Positions 10,950-23,755 of a stretch of 64,000 nt of DNA are shown here, in pieces. The notes below the pieces were generated by a model. It saw only the letters and a list, made by a program, of their open reading frames with translations. It was not told the DNA's origin and did not search any database. The stretch's first letter is position 1; every line of letters starts with the position of its first letter. This DNA is from Dillenia suffruticosa. Taxonomy: Eukaryota; Streptophyta; Magnoliopsida; Dilleniales; Dilleniaceae. The stretch spans positions 1,679,001 to 1,743,000 of the forward strand of contig JAVTVX010000016.1 in the NCBI GenBank assembly GCA_033439265.1. The letters run 5' to 3'. The translations under genes and the position numbers were made by a program.

Positions 10950-11363
10950 ATTTAATTGTCGACCTTGAGATTAACTCTTTTTGTTGTTGTAGTAAAAGCC
11001 TTTTTATTTTTTATTTTTGGTTGAGCTCTATGAAAAACTCAAATTGATTATAGGATATATCCACATGAGGTTGTTCTACCACACTAAGTATCAATACCCA
11101 TGGAAATTGTGGCTGTTGGAAAGTGGGCATGACAAATCCTGGCCCTCCAGAATTATTCAAAAGTTTTTATTTATTTATTTATTTATTTTTTGAATGATTA
11201 AGATTTGTTATAATCATCAACCACCGGCTATTAATAGAGATGTTAGAAAATATCATATGATATTAGCTTGTGAACCCAAAGACTTTGTAATTCAAAGTGA
11301 AATTTTGTATATAGTACTTCTACTTCACCGGAGATGTCAACGAGTAAGCATCAAACACCAGGT

Positions 11364-11451
11364 GTGAGATGTGTCAGAGTAGTTATCATGCATGACTAGA
11401 AATCATGTGGGCTTTGTCCGCACATATTTGAATCCTATCACTTAGTGTGTC
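11364..11451 (+). pseudogene. tRNA-Ser(AGA) copy split by LTR insertion
   Basis: The 5' part is in place with AGA. The 3' acceptor strand (CCGTTCACG) lies at 21771-21779, on the other side of the nested gypsy sequences. Confidence 0.75.
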
Positions 11452-12510
11452 GTCAAATTATCAAAAATAAATTAACATAGTTCACAAAATACTAGTATTG
11501 AGCGAGTAAGGTCGTCTCCTCAGGGATTAGTGGATTTATTTCTTTTAATGAAATAAAAAAAAAATAGGGTTTGAAAATCTACTAAACTAATAAAGAAACA
11601 ATTAACCAAAAATAAATAACTCGAAACTAAAAGAACAAAATTAATGGAAAATCGATTTCTAGTCAAATGAATTATGTCCACCTTGATTTGGTTTAATTGA
11701 TTATCGATCTATTTAAAAATTTCAACATTCGTAAATAAATTAGTTATAGTCATTCAACAAATAACGAACAATCAATCTTTTCTTATTTTATCAATAATTA
11801 AAAGAAGTTCATTAATTATTTCCTTAATTGAAAGACAACCCTAGAAAATCTCTTAGGATTTAATGTTTCGACAACATAAAGATCTAGAAAAACCAAATTC
11901 TAATCAATAAACACACAACAAATCTATTTAAATTAGATTATTTAATTCAATAATATATATTAAGCTATTAACAAAATCTTATATTTATGTCATTCGTCGC
12001 TATATTAAAACAAATAAACAATTACGAATTTATCGTTTTAATTGGTTGTATATTATTTTAGAATTATTAAATATTGACCACTATTCAATAAATACTATAA
12101 AATCATAATCTATGAAGTATAGGAATTAAATAAATACTTATAAGATGTTGATTTAATATACTCAATTAGATCTCACAATCATGAGAAATCAAGATTTCAA
12201 TAACTATTAACTAGAAAATAAATTTAGAATGAAAATATGGTAAAAGGAGAACTCACAAAGGACTAAAACTTGTGCTGGGATTGAATAAAATTGCTGGAAA
12301 ATAATGACACAAAGTGCTGGGAACCACATGAACGTGACTGCTAGGTTGTTGGAAAAGAATGTGCTGGAAACCCCAATAATACAATCCCTAGACGTGGGTG
12401 GCTGCTGCCCTTTCGGGCTGCTCCCTCCTCCTCCTTGAAACATGACAATGCTCCCTTTATATAAGGTCAAATTTCCTATTTCTAAAAGGTAAAGCTTTTT
12501 AACCGATGGG

Positions 12511-13999
12511 TGTCAAATCAATAAAAATAAAAAAATCTACTTCACAAAAGATAAATTTAGAGTAAATAGGGTTGTATTATCAAGAAAGGGGTGGATATGT
12601 TTCTCTTAAAGATGAAAAGAAAATTTGAGAGCGAGAAATTATCTAAAACTAACAAAATAAATAAATCAATAAAATTAATTAAAATAAGACAATTAAATAA
12701 TATCTATTAAAAGAGAAAATATCGATGAGAATAAACTCTAACCCAAGGAATTATTTATATCTTAATGTATTTGATTGATTATTGGTGTAAAAAATACTAA
12801 ATATTATGTAAATAAATTGGTTATAGTTATTAAGTACCACAAAACGACCAATTCTTTGCTTCTTTGGTAATTAAGATAACATCATTAATTAATTTTCTAA
12901 TTAAAAGATAACTCAAGAGACTCTGGTTGGATTTAGTGTTTCGACAACCTTGAAGTCCTAATTAACAAATTCCAATCTAAATTTATTTAAATTAGGTTAT
13001 TTAATCTCATGATATAAGTTAAACCACTTGAGGCCATAATACCATACCAATTATCATTTTATTAAAAACAAACAACCTTCCCAATTTTAATTGGTTGTAG
13101 AGTATTCTAGGGTTATCAAATATAAATATTTATCCAATAAACCCAAAACGATCATAAATATTAGAGAATATAAATTAAACAAATACTTACAAAATATTGA
13201 GCTAATAATTTCAATTAGATCTCACAATTTTCATTCATCAAGATTTCAACAACTCTTTGAGTAAAAAAGAATTTTAGATCGAAAACATGGAAAAAGAACT
13301 CATAAAAGAAAATAAAATTCTGTTAGAAAAGAAAGAATACAATCAATGTGCAAAGAGGAAGACTCCCCCCAAAACATGTGTTCTTAGGGTTTTTAATGCC
13401 CTCTTTAATAGAAGTAAATCACCTATTTTAAAAGAAAGTTTTCTTAAATTTTCCTAACCACTAAAAAATAGCTAAAATAAAATATCCTAATTAATTTGAA
13501 AAAGAGAAATTTCTTAAAAGATAATAAAGAGATTTCAAATAAAGAAAATTCCTAAAAGATAAAAATTTTGAATATTGAATTTCTAAAATTATCCTTAAAT
13601 ATTAGAAATAAATCAACATCTTGAAAATCTTCAATGCTTCCAAATCAAGTCTCAATTTTCCTTGAAATTTCGTGCAAACATGGAGGGATAATGTTGACTT
13701 GGCCTCCAGAAAATCTTGCAATAGTTCCTGTGATCCATGTGCCCATGTGTTAACGAAAGAGCATTTCTGTCCATTTTTTCCGCTTTTTACATAATTGCTC
13801 CAAATTAACTCCTTTTTCTTCATTTTTCTTCTCAAATCTCCTCCATCAATCATAATATATTAAACATCATAAAACAAAACTACCTTGCAAACCAACCTAT
13901 TTTTCTTCATTCAAAGATAAAACACAACAATTAGCATAATATTCATTCAAAAATTAAGCAAAATAAACTATAATTATTATATCAATTCATACCCTATCA
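12511..13999 (-). repeat. 3' LTR of the Athila-like element
   Basis: 1489 bp, bounded by TGTCAAATC and CCCTATCA on the + strand. It is homologous along its length to 18249-21297 once the nested insertion is removed. Confidence 0.85.
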
Positions 14000-15639
14000 A
14001 ATTTCCCCACACCTAGATAATGCTTGTCTTCAAGCATTACTCATTCAAATAAATCCAAAACTACCTTGCAAACTGACCTATTTTTCTTCCAAACTCCCAA
14101 GGCAACATGTGCTATAAAAATCAAATCAGAAGCTTAATCAAAACAACGAGTACTTCATAGTATTTCGCACGAGAACAATCATTAAATATCCTAAGAGCTC
14201 TTTATGAAATCAAAACTGTAAGATTCGATAATTCTTTCTAAGGTTTCACTCAAATTCACTCAAAATGGGGTGTAAAATATATAAATCGCTCAAATCAACA
14301 CAATGGAATTGGCATTACCATAAGCTTACAAATATATTAAATCTCCACCACTTAAAAGTTTGAATTCCATGCACCAATCTATAGGCATTTCATTTGGTTG
14401 TAATGTGGTTAGATTTAAGGGTAAGATAAAAGGGATATTTGAGAGTTAAATCGTACCAACAGAAATATATATAATTAACCACATAATTCTTTCGTATTAA
14501 ACACTTTTGTGCTAACAAACAACACAAAAGATAAAATGCGTCTTCTTTTGTTGTGTTCTTGCACTCGTGTCAACTTTTTTCCATCATCTTCATGAAAGTA
14601 AATGAATGAAATTTCAACAATATACATCACTTTTGTGCTTTTTTTTATTTTTTTCTTTTCCTTTTTTGTTGCTTTTACCTTTTTTTTTTTAGCTTCTGAC
14701 ACATTCTCGTTATTCCCCCTATATTTTTTTTCTTGTTTCAAGCAACCACCTATAATAGAATAGTGAAGAGAATGATCAAACTTATTTCTTCCTTGCATGA
14801 TCACAAACTTCAATTTCATATTCATGAAAGTATGAGAACCAAAATTTCAATTATCATCTTTTCTTTGAGGCAACCAAATAACCAAAATCATGCAATTAAC
14901 TATATATACCTTTGATACAAAGGTTTGAAATGAAGGCAAAAAATAAGGGGGTAGGTGTTGTATAGAGGTGCTTATAAAGAAGAAAACATCTCAGACTCAA
15001 ATTGGTTATCTAAAGGGTTCATAAATCAAGGTGGAGATTTTTTTTTACGAAAGCCAAAAGGGTGTAAAACTTAGGTATCTTTGTCATTTCAATGAATGAA
15101 ATTCTAAAATGTAGTATTGACATACATAACAGAACAAGTTCTAGAATGTTTAATCTAAGTGTGATATTCACTCATCAAAAAACAATTTTTGAGCATATAA
15201 AATGAATTTACTCAGTTTAGGCTTAAAATCTCACTTTTAAGTAGGGTTTGTGTTAAATTCTGCATGTTTATCCTTCAAAGAAAACCACTAAAGAAATGAA
15301 CAATCATTACAACTACAAAAATCATTAATACGAGCCATTTTTCATAAATTTTCAGCTAACCAAATAAGACACATCAACTTAGAAAGTTCGAAATTTTTCA
15401 TTTTTTTTGTGTGTAGGCTTTATTAAAAAGAAAACTAAAATTTAAAGTAAATGAAAATCAAACACAAGTACCAAACACTCCTCTATACCTATTAAGATTC
15501 GAGCAGATCTGGTCATCAAAGTCTTCCGATTTTTATTCACCTATAAAATACCATCAAAATTAAACCTAAATCAAATCAACAAAAAAAAAAAAGAAAAAAT
15601 CATAAAAATATTGGGTTGTCTCCTAATAAGCACCTTTGT
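14000..15639. other. Non-coding 3' interior of the Athila-like element
   Basis: AT-rich sequence between the residual integrase end and the polypurine tract. No RT or RNase H motif is visible on either strand. Confidence 0.6.
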
Positions 15640-18210
15640 TTATTGTCTTTGGCTCTACATGGTCTCCTTGTTTCAACCTGACTTATAGATTGGTTTGGTC
15701 CATCTAAACTTCAACTTGTTTGGCATAAACTTCAATCTTGAATAGAAATGAGGGACTTTTTGGTCTACCATGAATTGCTTTCGGTATAAGAGTTTGTGAT
15801 AGAGAAATTTGTCCAATTGTGCTTCTTTATCTGTCAAAATTTCTTACAACACAAAATCTAATTTATCATACGCAAAATTATCTTTAAAATTATGTTGCAT
15901 GATGGAGTTAGCCATGCTTACATGAAAAACAGACTCAGAATCATTTGGATACTTTATGCGTTTAGAAATATTAAAAGTAGCAACTTCACCATCAAATTCA
16001 AAAGTTAAAGTACCCAAATCCACATCAATTTTCGTTTTAGCTATTTTCATGAAAGGTCTTCCCAACAATATAAGATCAGGGTTAAGAGAGCATGCATCAT
16101 CCATATCAATAACATAGAAAGTAGCATGAAAATTAAGAACATTCACCCTCACGAAAATATCTTCAATCACACTCTCAGGATATAAATTTAACCTATCAGC
16201 CAATTGAATTATCACTCTTGTCTCTTTCAAAGGTTCTAGATTCAAATCCTTATAAACAAACAAAGGCATAACATTTATCGCTGCTCCTAGATCAATCATA
16301 GCATTTTCTAACAATTTATTGCCAATCATGCAAGGTACAGTAAACATACCGAGGTCTTTGCAATTTTGTGGCAATTTCCTTTGGATGACTGCTGAAACAT
16401 TCTTACCAACTAAGATCTTATCATCATCCTTTAGTTTCAACTTCTTAGTTCACAATTCCTTAAGAAACTTGGCATACCTTGGTGCTTGTCTTATTGCTTC
16501 CAAGAGTGGGATATTGATCTCTACCATTCAGAGAATTTCTAAGATCTCTTTCTCTTCCTCCTCTTTCTTTGATTGTGTCAACCTGCCACGAAAAGGTGAT
16601 GGAATCACTATCTTGGATTTTGAATTAAATTCATTACCTACCTTCTTAGTTGAAGCATCCAAAGTTTTTGATTTTTCTTCACTTTTGGTTGTCCTTTTTG
16701 CTTCAACTTTTGATGTAGTACCTCGTACCTCATTTCCACTTCGAAAAGTCATGGAACTAACGTTTTCCCTTAGATTTATTTCAACTTGAGAGGGCAACTT
16801 TCCATGACTAGCTTCAAGTTTACTCATTGCTACCGCCAATTGTGATGCTAGGGTGCCGAGATTTTGAATATTTGCCATTGTTTCTTGTTAAAATCTTTGA
16901 GTTTCCTATTGAAACAATAAATTACTATTAGCTAAACTTTTAACAATATCTTCCAAGAGTATACCTAAATTCAAAGGGGCTGGTCCTCGATTTTGTGGGG
17001 CTGGTTATGGCTAAAGTGGTGGTCTTCAATAAGATTGTTGTGAAAATTCTTGTGATTTAATCTCGTATCTTAGATTTGGATAGTCTCTCCAACCTTGGTT
17101 ATAAGTATTGAAGTAAGAATTGTATTTTCTTTGAGATTGCCCTAAAAATGCACCTACAATATTCAATTGATCGTTAGGCTCCTCATGAAGCGTAGAACAC
17201 ATGTCGGTTGGATGACTCATATTCAAGCAAATTCCACATGCCTTCACTTTTCTACCTATCCTACAACCAATCTTTCCACAATACAAGTTCAAGCATCTAA
17301 CTTGTGATCAAGGGAAGTAATACTTATCTCATTGACCCTTTTCAGAGCATCTTGCCTTCCTTCAAATTTTGTGCATTTGCTGCTATGTTGAAGATCAAAT
17401 TTCGTGCCTCTTTGGGTGTTTTGTTCATCATCGTACCACCACTTGCTGCATTGATCATATTTCTCTCCGTTGACAAAATCCCTTCGTAAAAGTATTGAAT
17501 AAACAGCTGCTTGAAAATTTGGTGCTGGGGACAACTTGCACATTGTTGCTTGAATCTTTCTCAATATTTGTATAAAGTCTCCCCACTAAATTGTCTTATA
17601 CCACAAATTTCTTTTTGAATGTTTGCTACATGAAAAGCTAAATAAAATTTCTCCAAAAATAATATCTTTAAATCATTCCAATTAGCAATTGAATTAAAAG
17701 ACAAATAAAATAACCAACCTTAGCCTTATCTACTAAAGAGAATGGAAAGACTCTTAGCTTCAATTGCTTCTCGGTTACACCTTGTGGTCGCATTGTAGAG
17801 CACGCGATATGAAACTCCTCAAGATGTTTGTTGGGATCTTCTCCTGCAAGTCCATGAAATTTAGGAAGTAAGTGAATAAGACCCGGTTTTATTTCAAATG
17901 GACTCTAAATTTTTGAAAAATTAATGCACAAAGATTGTTGGTTAACATCGGGTATTGCTAACTTCCTTAAAGTCCTTGGTGCATCCATGTTCTCCTCCTT
18001 GATGTGTTGCTCTTCGCTGTCCCTACTAGCAAGTCGTCATCTAGATCAGGTCCAAGCAATGAAGGTGTGGCCTGTTTTGCTTGCTTCATCTCTTTGGTAA
18101 GTTTTTGGGCTGTTTTCTCAATTTTTGGGTCAAACACTAGCTCACAGCTCGAGAAGATCGAGACATATACCCAAAAACAAGGAGAAAGTGTAAAGAAACA
18201 AATCACTTGA
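15640..18210 (-). pseudogene. Athila-like gag-protease polyprotein remnant with integrase C-terminal stub
   Basis: Read on the minus strand, the order is as follows. Near 17985 comes a Gag start with MDAPRTLRKLA. At about 17880-17730 there is LPKFHGLAGEDPNKHLEEFH followed by STMRPQGVTEKQLKLRVFPF, the gypsy Gag core. At about 17260-17200 there is a CCHC knuckle (CGICLNMSHPTDMC). The protease spans 16440-15844, with CMIGNKLLENAMIDLGAAIN (DLGA catalytic motif, usual in this group), then VIIQLADR and LLGRPF. Directly after the protease stop comes LDKFLYHKLLYRK, then FMVDQKVPHFYSRLKFMPNK, which matches the C-terminal domain of integrase; RT, RNase H and the integrase core are gone. Frameshifts and stops split Gag into pieces. 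The copy would need another element's enzymes to move. Confidence 0.8.
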
Positions 18211-18874
18211 CATTATCTTCCATGAAAATGGTGCCAAAATTTGGTAGGTGTCATACCAACAAAAATAAAAATATCCACTTCACAAAAGATGAGTTTAGGG
18301 TGAATAGGGTCATATCCTTAAGAAATGGGTGGATTCGTTTCTCTTAAAGAGAAAAAGAAAATATGGGGGTTGAGAAATTGTCTTGAACTTAACAACATAA
18401 ATAAATCAATAAAATTAACTAAAACAAGATGATTAAACAATACCTATTAAGAGAGAAAATATCAATAAAAAAAACTCTAGCCAAATGAATTATTTTCACT
18501 TTGATGTATTTGATTAATCATTGATACAAAAATTACTCAATATTATATAAATAAATTGGTTATAACCGTTAAATATCACAAAACCACCAATCTCTCTTTA
18601 TTTTTTCGGTAATTAAGATATCATCATCAATTACTTTTTTAATCAAAGGACAACCTCATAAACTCTCATTGTATTTAGTGTTTCAACAGCCTTAAAATTT
18701 AGAGAAACTGAATTCTAATTAACAAATTCCAATTTGGATTTATTTAAATTAGATAATTTAATCTTATGATATACCACTTGTGAGGCCATAAAACCATGCT
18801 AATTACTACTTCATTAAAAAAAAAAAAATTTATCATTTTTAATCGGTTGTAGAGTGTTCTAGGGTTATCAAATA

Positions 18875-20461
18875 TGTCACGCCCCGATCCTCGGATCGAC
18901 CACGCAACAGCCGCCGCGTTGTCTCGGTACACGGGCAGAACCTCCCCTTATACCGGGACTCTGCAAGGCTACAAATCAGTTCAAAACTCATCCAATACAC
19001 CCTCCATCAGAAATGGAAAAAATCATATGACAATACACATATAAAGGACCCATCCGGTCCATCCCTGTACACACAAGCATGCATCGACACGCGAATGGGG
19101 CGGGGGTTCCTGTACATGCATACATGCAAAATTGGCAATCCCAGCCATTCCAGAATTCTCAGCATAATTAAAACATTTAAAACAAAGAAGTCCCAAATCA
19201 TAATCGCAGGATTTTAGTAACACTCGCATGAAAAAACGAGCTAGTGTCAGTAAAATCCAAGTGGTATGAGATATACAGAACTTCACAAATCCAAAAGAAA
19301 GTATCGAAATTCAGAATTTCAATCCAAATGTCCCATATGAGAGTTTAAAAGAAAATGAACAAGTTCCGTACAAACCATGTAAGGATTCCATCAATACTTG
19401 CTCTTATATATGAAACAAGTATTAATTTAATCCATACCAAAAGAATTATACAAGTTTTTCATTCCATGGACTTCAAAATCAACCAAAATGAACTTGCATT
19501 TCTATGTACCTACACGAGTCAGCGGAATAAATCTTCCCTAACTCCAATTTCTGCAGCAGATCTAAACTTCCTCTGAAAAATGTTAAAGGGAGGGGTGAGT
19601 ATTGGGAAATACTCAGTGAGCAGAGTGCAATGGTATAATTGTGTGATAAATGAGGGGTGAATGTGGGAGTGTCAAAGTATATCTCAAATAACATTTCATA
19701 TATATCGAAACATTTTTCAATAAATCAGATAATTCACAAAGTATGCATCCACATCAAGTATTCTTTCAGAAAATCACAAGGGTCCCATCGAAATTACTTC
19801 CATCTTGCGTTTGGCCGAACCAAGACGAAAGCCCGCCAAGAGGTTTTCCATTTTAGTATTTCAAACACTACCCCCTTCCTTGGCGTTGGCTCGGACCTCC
19901 CCGGGGTGCAATCCAGATAGTCCGACGTGGCAGAGAAGAGGTCGCGTATACCTCTCTCGCAATAAAACCCAACCACGCCACCCCGTCGGGTCGCTCCGTG
20001 GAGGGAATGACTATAGCCATTGACTACTAGCACCATGCATTTCTCAAATATGTCATTTCTCAAGTCATGTGCCATAATTTCTAGCAAACAATCATCAATT
20101 TCAGAGCCTACCCCCCTCGGGCGGGTACCTTCACTCAATGTATTGTCTTTGTAGGCCGGCCATTCGACCCTTCGCATCCCTGCAGGGCCTTGGCGTCGAA
20201 CCCGCAACCTACTCCTTTACACCCCCCTCAGGAGGTCGCCTCTCACCAATTGAGCTGCTCTAGCTTTTTTTGTGAGAGCCTACCCCCCTCGGGCGGGTAC
20301 CTTCACTCAATTGGTGAGAGGCGACCTCCTGAGGGGGGTGTAAAGGAGTAGGTTGCGGGTTCGACGCCAAGGCCCTGCAGGGATGCGAAGGGTCGAATGG
20401 CCGGCCTACAAAGACAATACCTTGAGTGAAGGTACCTGCCCGAGGGGGGTAGGCTCTCACA
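18875..20461 (-). mobile_element. Solo LTR, minus orientation, with perfect 5-bp target duplication
   Basis: On the minus strand it runs from TGTGAGAGCC to GGGGCGTGACA (1587 bp) and is flanked by AAATA at 18870-18874 and 20462-20466. No interior or second LTR is present. Its end and its polyadenylation-like CTCACCCCTC segment resemble the larger solo LTR at 23756-27149. Confidence 0.85.
20104..20460. repeat. Inverted repeat (arms about 150 bp) with tRNA-like boxes
   Basis: The left arm (about 20105-20250) and right arm (about 20308-20459) are near-perfect inverted copies around a short centre. Each arm, read outward from the centre, has an A-box-like AGCTCAATTGGTGAGAGG or its truncated form, then a B-box-like GGGTTCGACGCC about 40 nt later. 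Both are consistent with a tRNA-derived SINE inserted twice or duplicated in inverted orientation. Family not recognised. Confidence 0.6.
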
Positions 20462-22179
20462 AAATATATGTCACTATCCAATAAAACCAAAACAATCATA
20501 AACATTCAAAAATAGAGATTAAATGAATACTTACAAAATATTGATTCAATAATCTCAATTAGATCTCACAATCTTCATTCATCAAGATTTCAGCAACTCT
20601 TAGACTAGAAAAGAATTTTAGAATGAAAACATGAAGAAATAAGAGCTCAGAAAAGAAAAGAAAATTCTGCTGGAAAAGAAAGAATACAAATCAACGTGCA
20701 AAAAAGAAGACTCTCCCCAAAACGTATATTCTTAGGGTTTTTAATGCCCCTTTTAATAGGAGTAGATCTCCTATTTTAAAAGAAAGCCTTCCTAAATTTT
20801 TCTAACCATTAAAAAATAACTAAAATAAAATATCCTAATTGGTTTGAAAACGAGAAACTTTCAAAAAGATAATATTCTAAGATATTTCAAATAAAGGAAA
20901 ATTCCTAAAAGGTAAAAGATTTTGAAAATTGAATTTCTAAAATTATTCCTAAATATTAGGAAAAATCAACATCTTGAAAATCTTCAATACTTCGAAATCA
21001 AGTCTCACTTTTCCTTGAAATTTCGTGCAAACAAGGAGGGATAATGTTGACTTGACCTTGAGAAAATTCTGCAATAGTTCCTATGATCCACATACCCACA
21101 TGTTAACGAAAGAGAATTTCTGTCCATTTTTTACACTCTTTGCAAACTTGTTTTTCTTCCTTTTTCTTCACAAACTTCACCATCAATCATACCATATTAA
21201 ACATCATAAAACACAAAAATTAGTGTAATATTCATTCAAAAATCAAGTAAAATAAACTATAATTAATATAATTATTACACCAATTCATGCCCTATCACTA
21301 ACCTTAGGCAACTACTAAATAAATAAAAAAGAAGTTTTTGATAACAAAATAGCCTAAAGAAATAGACTAAATAAAATAGAAGATTACAAAATTGAAATTT
21401 TCAAAATTTATATTCCTAAATTTCAGGAATAAATCAATATATTGCAAATCTTCATTGCTTCCAATTAAGCTCAATTCTTCCTTCAATTTTCATGCAATGA
21501 GAAAGGAAAACTTGCTACTTCAGCTTCCAAGAAAATCTTGCAATATTTCCGAGATCCGTGTGCCCACATGTTAATAAAGGAGCATTGCGATCCATTTTTT
21601 CATTCTTTGCATCAATGCTTCAAACTGTCTCATTTTTCTACATTTTCCTTCATAGACCTCCTCTATCAATTCTAACATATCAAATACCACAAAACATATA
21701 AATTATTATGATATTTATTCAAAAATAAAATAAAATCAATTATAAATATTAACTAACTTAGACCCTATCACCGTTCACGATTTAATTGTCGACCTTGGGA
21801 TTAACACTTAGTTTGTTATTGTAGTAGAAGCCTTTTTATTTTTATTTTTTTGGTAGAGCTCCATGAAAGGCTCAAATCAATTCTAGGATATATCCAGCTG
21901 GAGTTGTTCTACCATCCTGAGTATCAATACCCAGGGAAATGATGGTCGCTGGATAGTAGGCATGACAAATCCTTGCCATCTAGAATTGTTCTAAAGTTTT
22001 TTATTTTGGATGATAAAGAATTGTTATGATCACATGTCCATCGACTATTAATAGAGATGTTGGAAAATATCATATGATATTAGCTCAAGAACCCAAAGAC
22101 ATTGCAATTCCAAATAAATTTTATATGGAGTGCTTCTCCTTTATTGGATCTGAGAATAAGAAAACATCAAATATCAGGT

Positions 22180-22242
22180 GTGGACGTACCGGAGTGGTTA
22201 TCGGGCATGACTAGAAATCATGTGTGAATCCTGCCATTAACG
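22180..22242 (+). pseudogene. tRNA-Ser(AGA) copy with internal deletion
   Basis: The acceptor, D and anticodon arms are good (GTGGACG, CTAGAAA). About 20 nt covering the variable arm and half the T arm are missing. Confidence 0.75.
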
Positions 22243-22614
22243 ATTTAATTGTCGACCATGGGATTAATACATAGTTTGTTGTTGCAAGAGAAGCCTTCTT
22301 ACTTTTCTTTTTTTGGTTGAGCTCTATGAAAAGCTCAAATTGATTATAGGATATATCTACCGGCAGATGTTCTATCACCCTGAGTATCAATACTTACGGA
22401 ATTGGTGGTCGTTGGATGGAGGGCATGACAAATCCTCGCCGTCAAGAATTGTTCAAAAGTTTTTTATTTGGGATGATCAAGATTTGTTTTGATCACTAGC
22501 CCACTGGCTATTAATAGAGATGTTAAAATATCATATGATATTAGCTTGCAAACCCAAAGACTTTGTAATTCCAAGTGAAATTATGTATATAGTGCTTCTG
22601 CTTCATTGGAGATG

Positions 22615-22675
22615 TCGGGCATGACAAGAAACCATGTGGGCTCTGCCTGTGCAGGTTCGAATCTTGTCGATCACG
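22615..22675 (+). pseudogene. tRNA-Ser copy lacking the 5' half
   Basis: It begins at CGGGCATGAC; the acceptor 5' strand and D arm are deleted. The B box GGTTCGAATC is kept. Confidence 0.7.
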
Positions 22676-23559
22676 ATTTAATTGTCAACCTTGGGAATTA
22701 ACACTCAGCTTGTTGTAATATTAGAAACCTTTTTATTTTTTTTGGTTGAGCTCTAAGAAAAGCTCGAATTGATTATAGGTTATATCCACTTGGGGTTGCT
22801 CTACCATCCTGAGTATCAATATCCATGGAAATGGTGGTACTAGGATAGTGGGCATGACAAATCCTGGCTATCGAGAATTGTTCAGAAGTTTTTTATTTTG
22901 GATGATCAAGATTTGTTATGATCATAGGCCCAACGGCTATTAAGAGAGATATTAGAAAATATCATATGATATTAGCTCGCAAACCCAAAGACTTTGAAAT
23001 TCCAAGTGAAATTCTGCATGTAGTGCTTTTGCTTGATGGGAGCTATCAATGAGTAAGCACCAAATGCCAGGTTTGCACATACTGGAGTGGTTATCAGGCA
23101 TGACTAGAAATCATGTGGGCTCTGCCCGTGCAAGTTTGAATCCTACCATTCATGATTTAATTGTCAACCTCAGGATTAACACTCAGTTTGTTGTTGTAAT
23201 AGAAGCCTTTTTATTTTATTTTATTTTTTTTGTTGAGCTCTATGAAAAACTCAAATTGATAATAGGATATATCCACCTGGGGTTGTTCTACCATCCTCAG
23301 TATCAGTATCCAGAAAAATGGTAGTCGTTGGATGGTGGGCATGACAAATCCCCGCCATCTAGAATTGTTCAAAAGGCTTTTATTTTGGATGATCGAGATT
23401 TGTTAAGATCACGGGCCCACTAGCTATCAAAAGAGAAGTTAGAAAATATCATATGATATAAGCTTGCAAACACAAAGACTTCGTAATTCAAAGTGAAATT
23501 TTGTATGTAGTGCTTCTGCCTTATTGGAGATGTCAGTGAGTAAGCATCGAATACCAGGT

Positions 23560-23641
23560 GTGGATGTGCCAGAGTGGTTATCGGGCACGACTAGAAATCA
23601 TGTGGGCTCTACCCACGTAGGTTCAAATCCTACTGTTCATG
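23560..23641 (+). pseudogene. tRNA-Ser(AGA) A-type copy, mildly degraded
   Basis: 82 nt. Acceptor GTGGATG/TGTTCAT, AGA loop intact, B box changed to GGTTCAAATCC, anticodon stem mismatched (CACGA). Confidence 0.7.
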
Positions 23642-23755
23642 ATTTAATTGTTGACCTCGGGATTAACACTCAGTTTGTTGTTATAGTAAAAGCCTTTTTA
23701 TTTTTTTGGTTGAGCTCAATGAAAAGCTAGAATTGATTATAGGATATATCCACTT

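Larger units (their letters stand above)
10370..11451 (+). repeat. tRNA-Ser satellite array, left monomeric block
   Basis: Three A-type units of 491-496 bp. Each has a tRNA-Ser-derived head followed by the body (TTTAATTGTCGACC, GGTTGAGCTCTATGAAAA, GGATATATCCACCTG, CTATTAATAGAGATGTT and AATATCATATGATATTAGC landmarks). The array starts abruptly about 120 bp after the CDPK stop. The third tRNA copy is split by the gypsy insertion; its last bases reappear at 21771-21779. Confidence 0.9.
12511..21297 (-). mobile_element. Athila-like Ty3/gypsy element with internal deletion, nested in the solo LTR
   Basis: On the minus strand it runs from the 5' LTR (21297-18249, itself interrupted) through the interior to the 3' LTR (13999-12511). 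LTRs start TGATAGGG and end near TTGACA or TGACA. The sequence TGTGGGGAAATT just before the 3' LTR is the polypurine tract, and TTTTGGCACCATT just after the 5' LTR is a degenerate primer site. The interior of about 4.2 kb codes for Gag and protease, then jumps to the integrase C-terminus; RT and RNase H are missing. TAACC occurs within a few bases outside both ends (12500-12504 and 21299-21303) and may be the target duplication. Confidence 0.8.
18249..21297 (-). repeat. 5' LTR of the Athila-like element, interrupted
   Basis: LTR sequence at 18249-18874 and 20462-21297 flanks a younger solo LTR. The joined length is about 1.46 kb, matching the other LTR. Confidence 0.8.
11452..21770 (-). mobile_element. 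Old gypsy-type solo LTR (11452-12510 plus 21298-21770), split by a nested element
   Basis: The two pieces flank a complete younger element and align in order with that element's own LTR (shared GTGTTTCGACAAC, TTAGATCTCACAAT-like and CCACATGTTAA-like blocks), ending CCCTATCA at 21770. Together they make about 1.5 kb, the size of one LTR, with no internal region of their own, so this is a solo LTR of a related family. It sits inside the T arm of a tRNA-Ser copy. Strand follows the nested relative. Its own target duplication is no longer clear. Confidence 0.65.
21771..23755 (+). repeat. tRNA-Ser satellite array, second block
   Basis: A-type units lead into the first B unit. tRNA-derived heads lie at 22180-22242 (variable and T arms deleted), 22615-22675 (5' half deleted), 23073-23154 (first B type: TTG start, GTTTGAATCC) and 23560-23641 (A type). 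The body of the last unit is split by the solo LTR at 23756. Confidence 0.9.

Noticed and set aside
19794-20505. ORFs across the inverted repeat near 20.1-20.46 kb
   Set aside because: They arise from the same palindromic sequence read on both strands and have tRNA-like boxes, not protein motifs.
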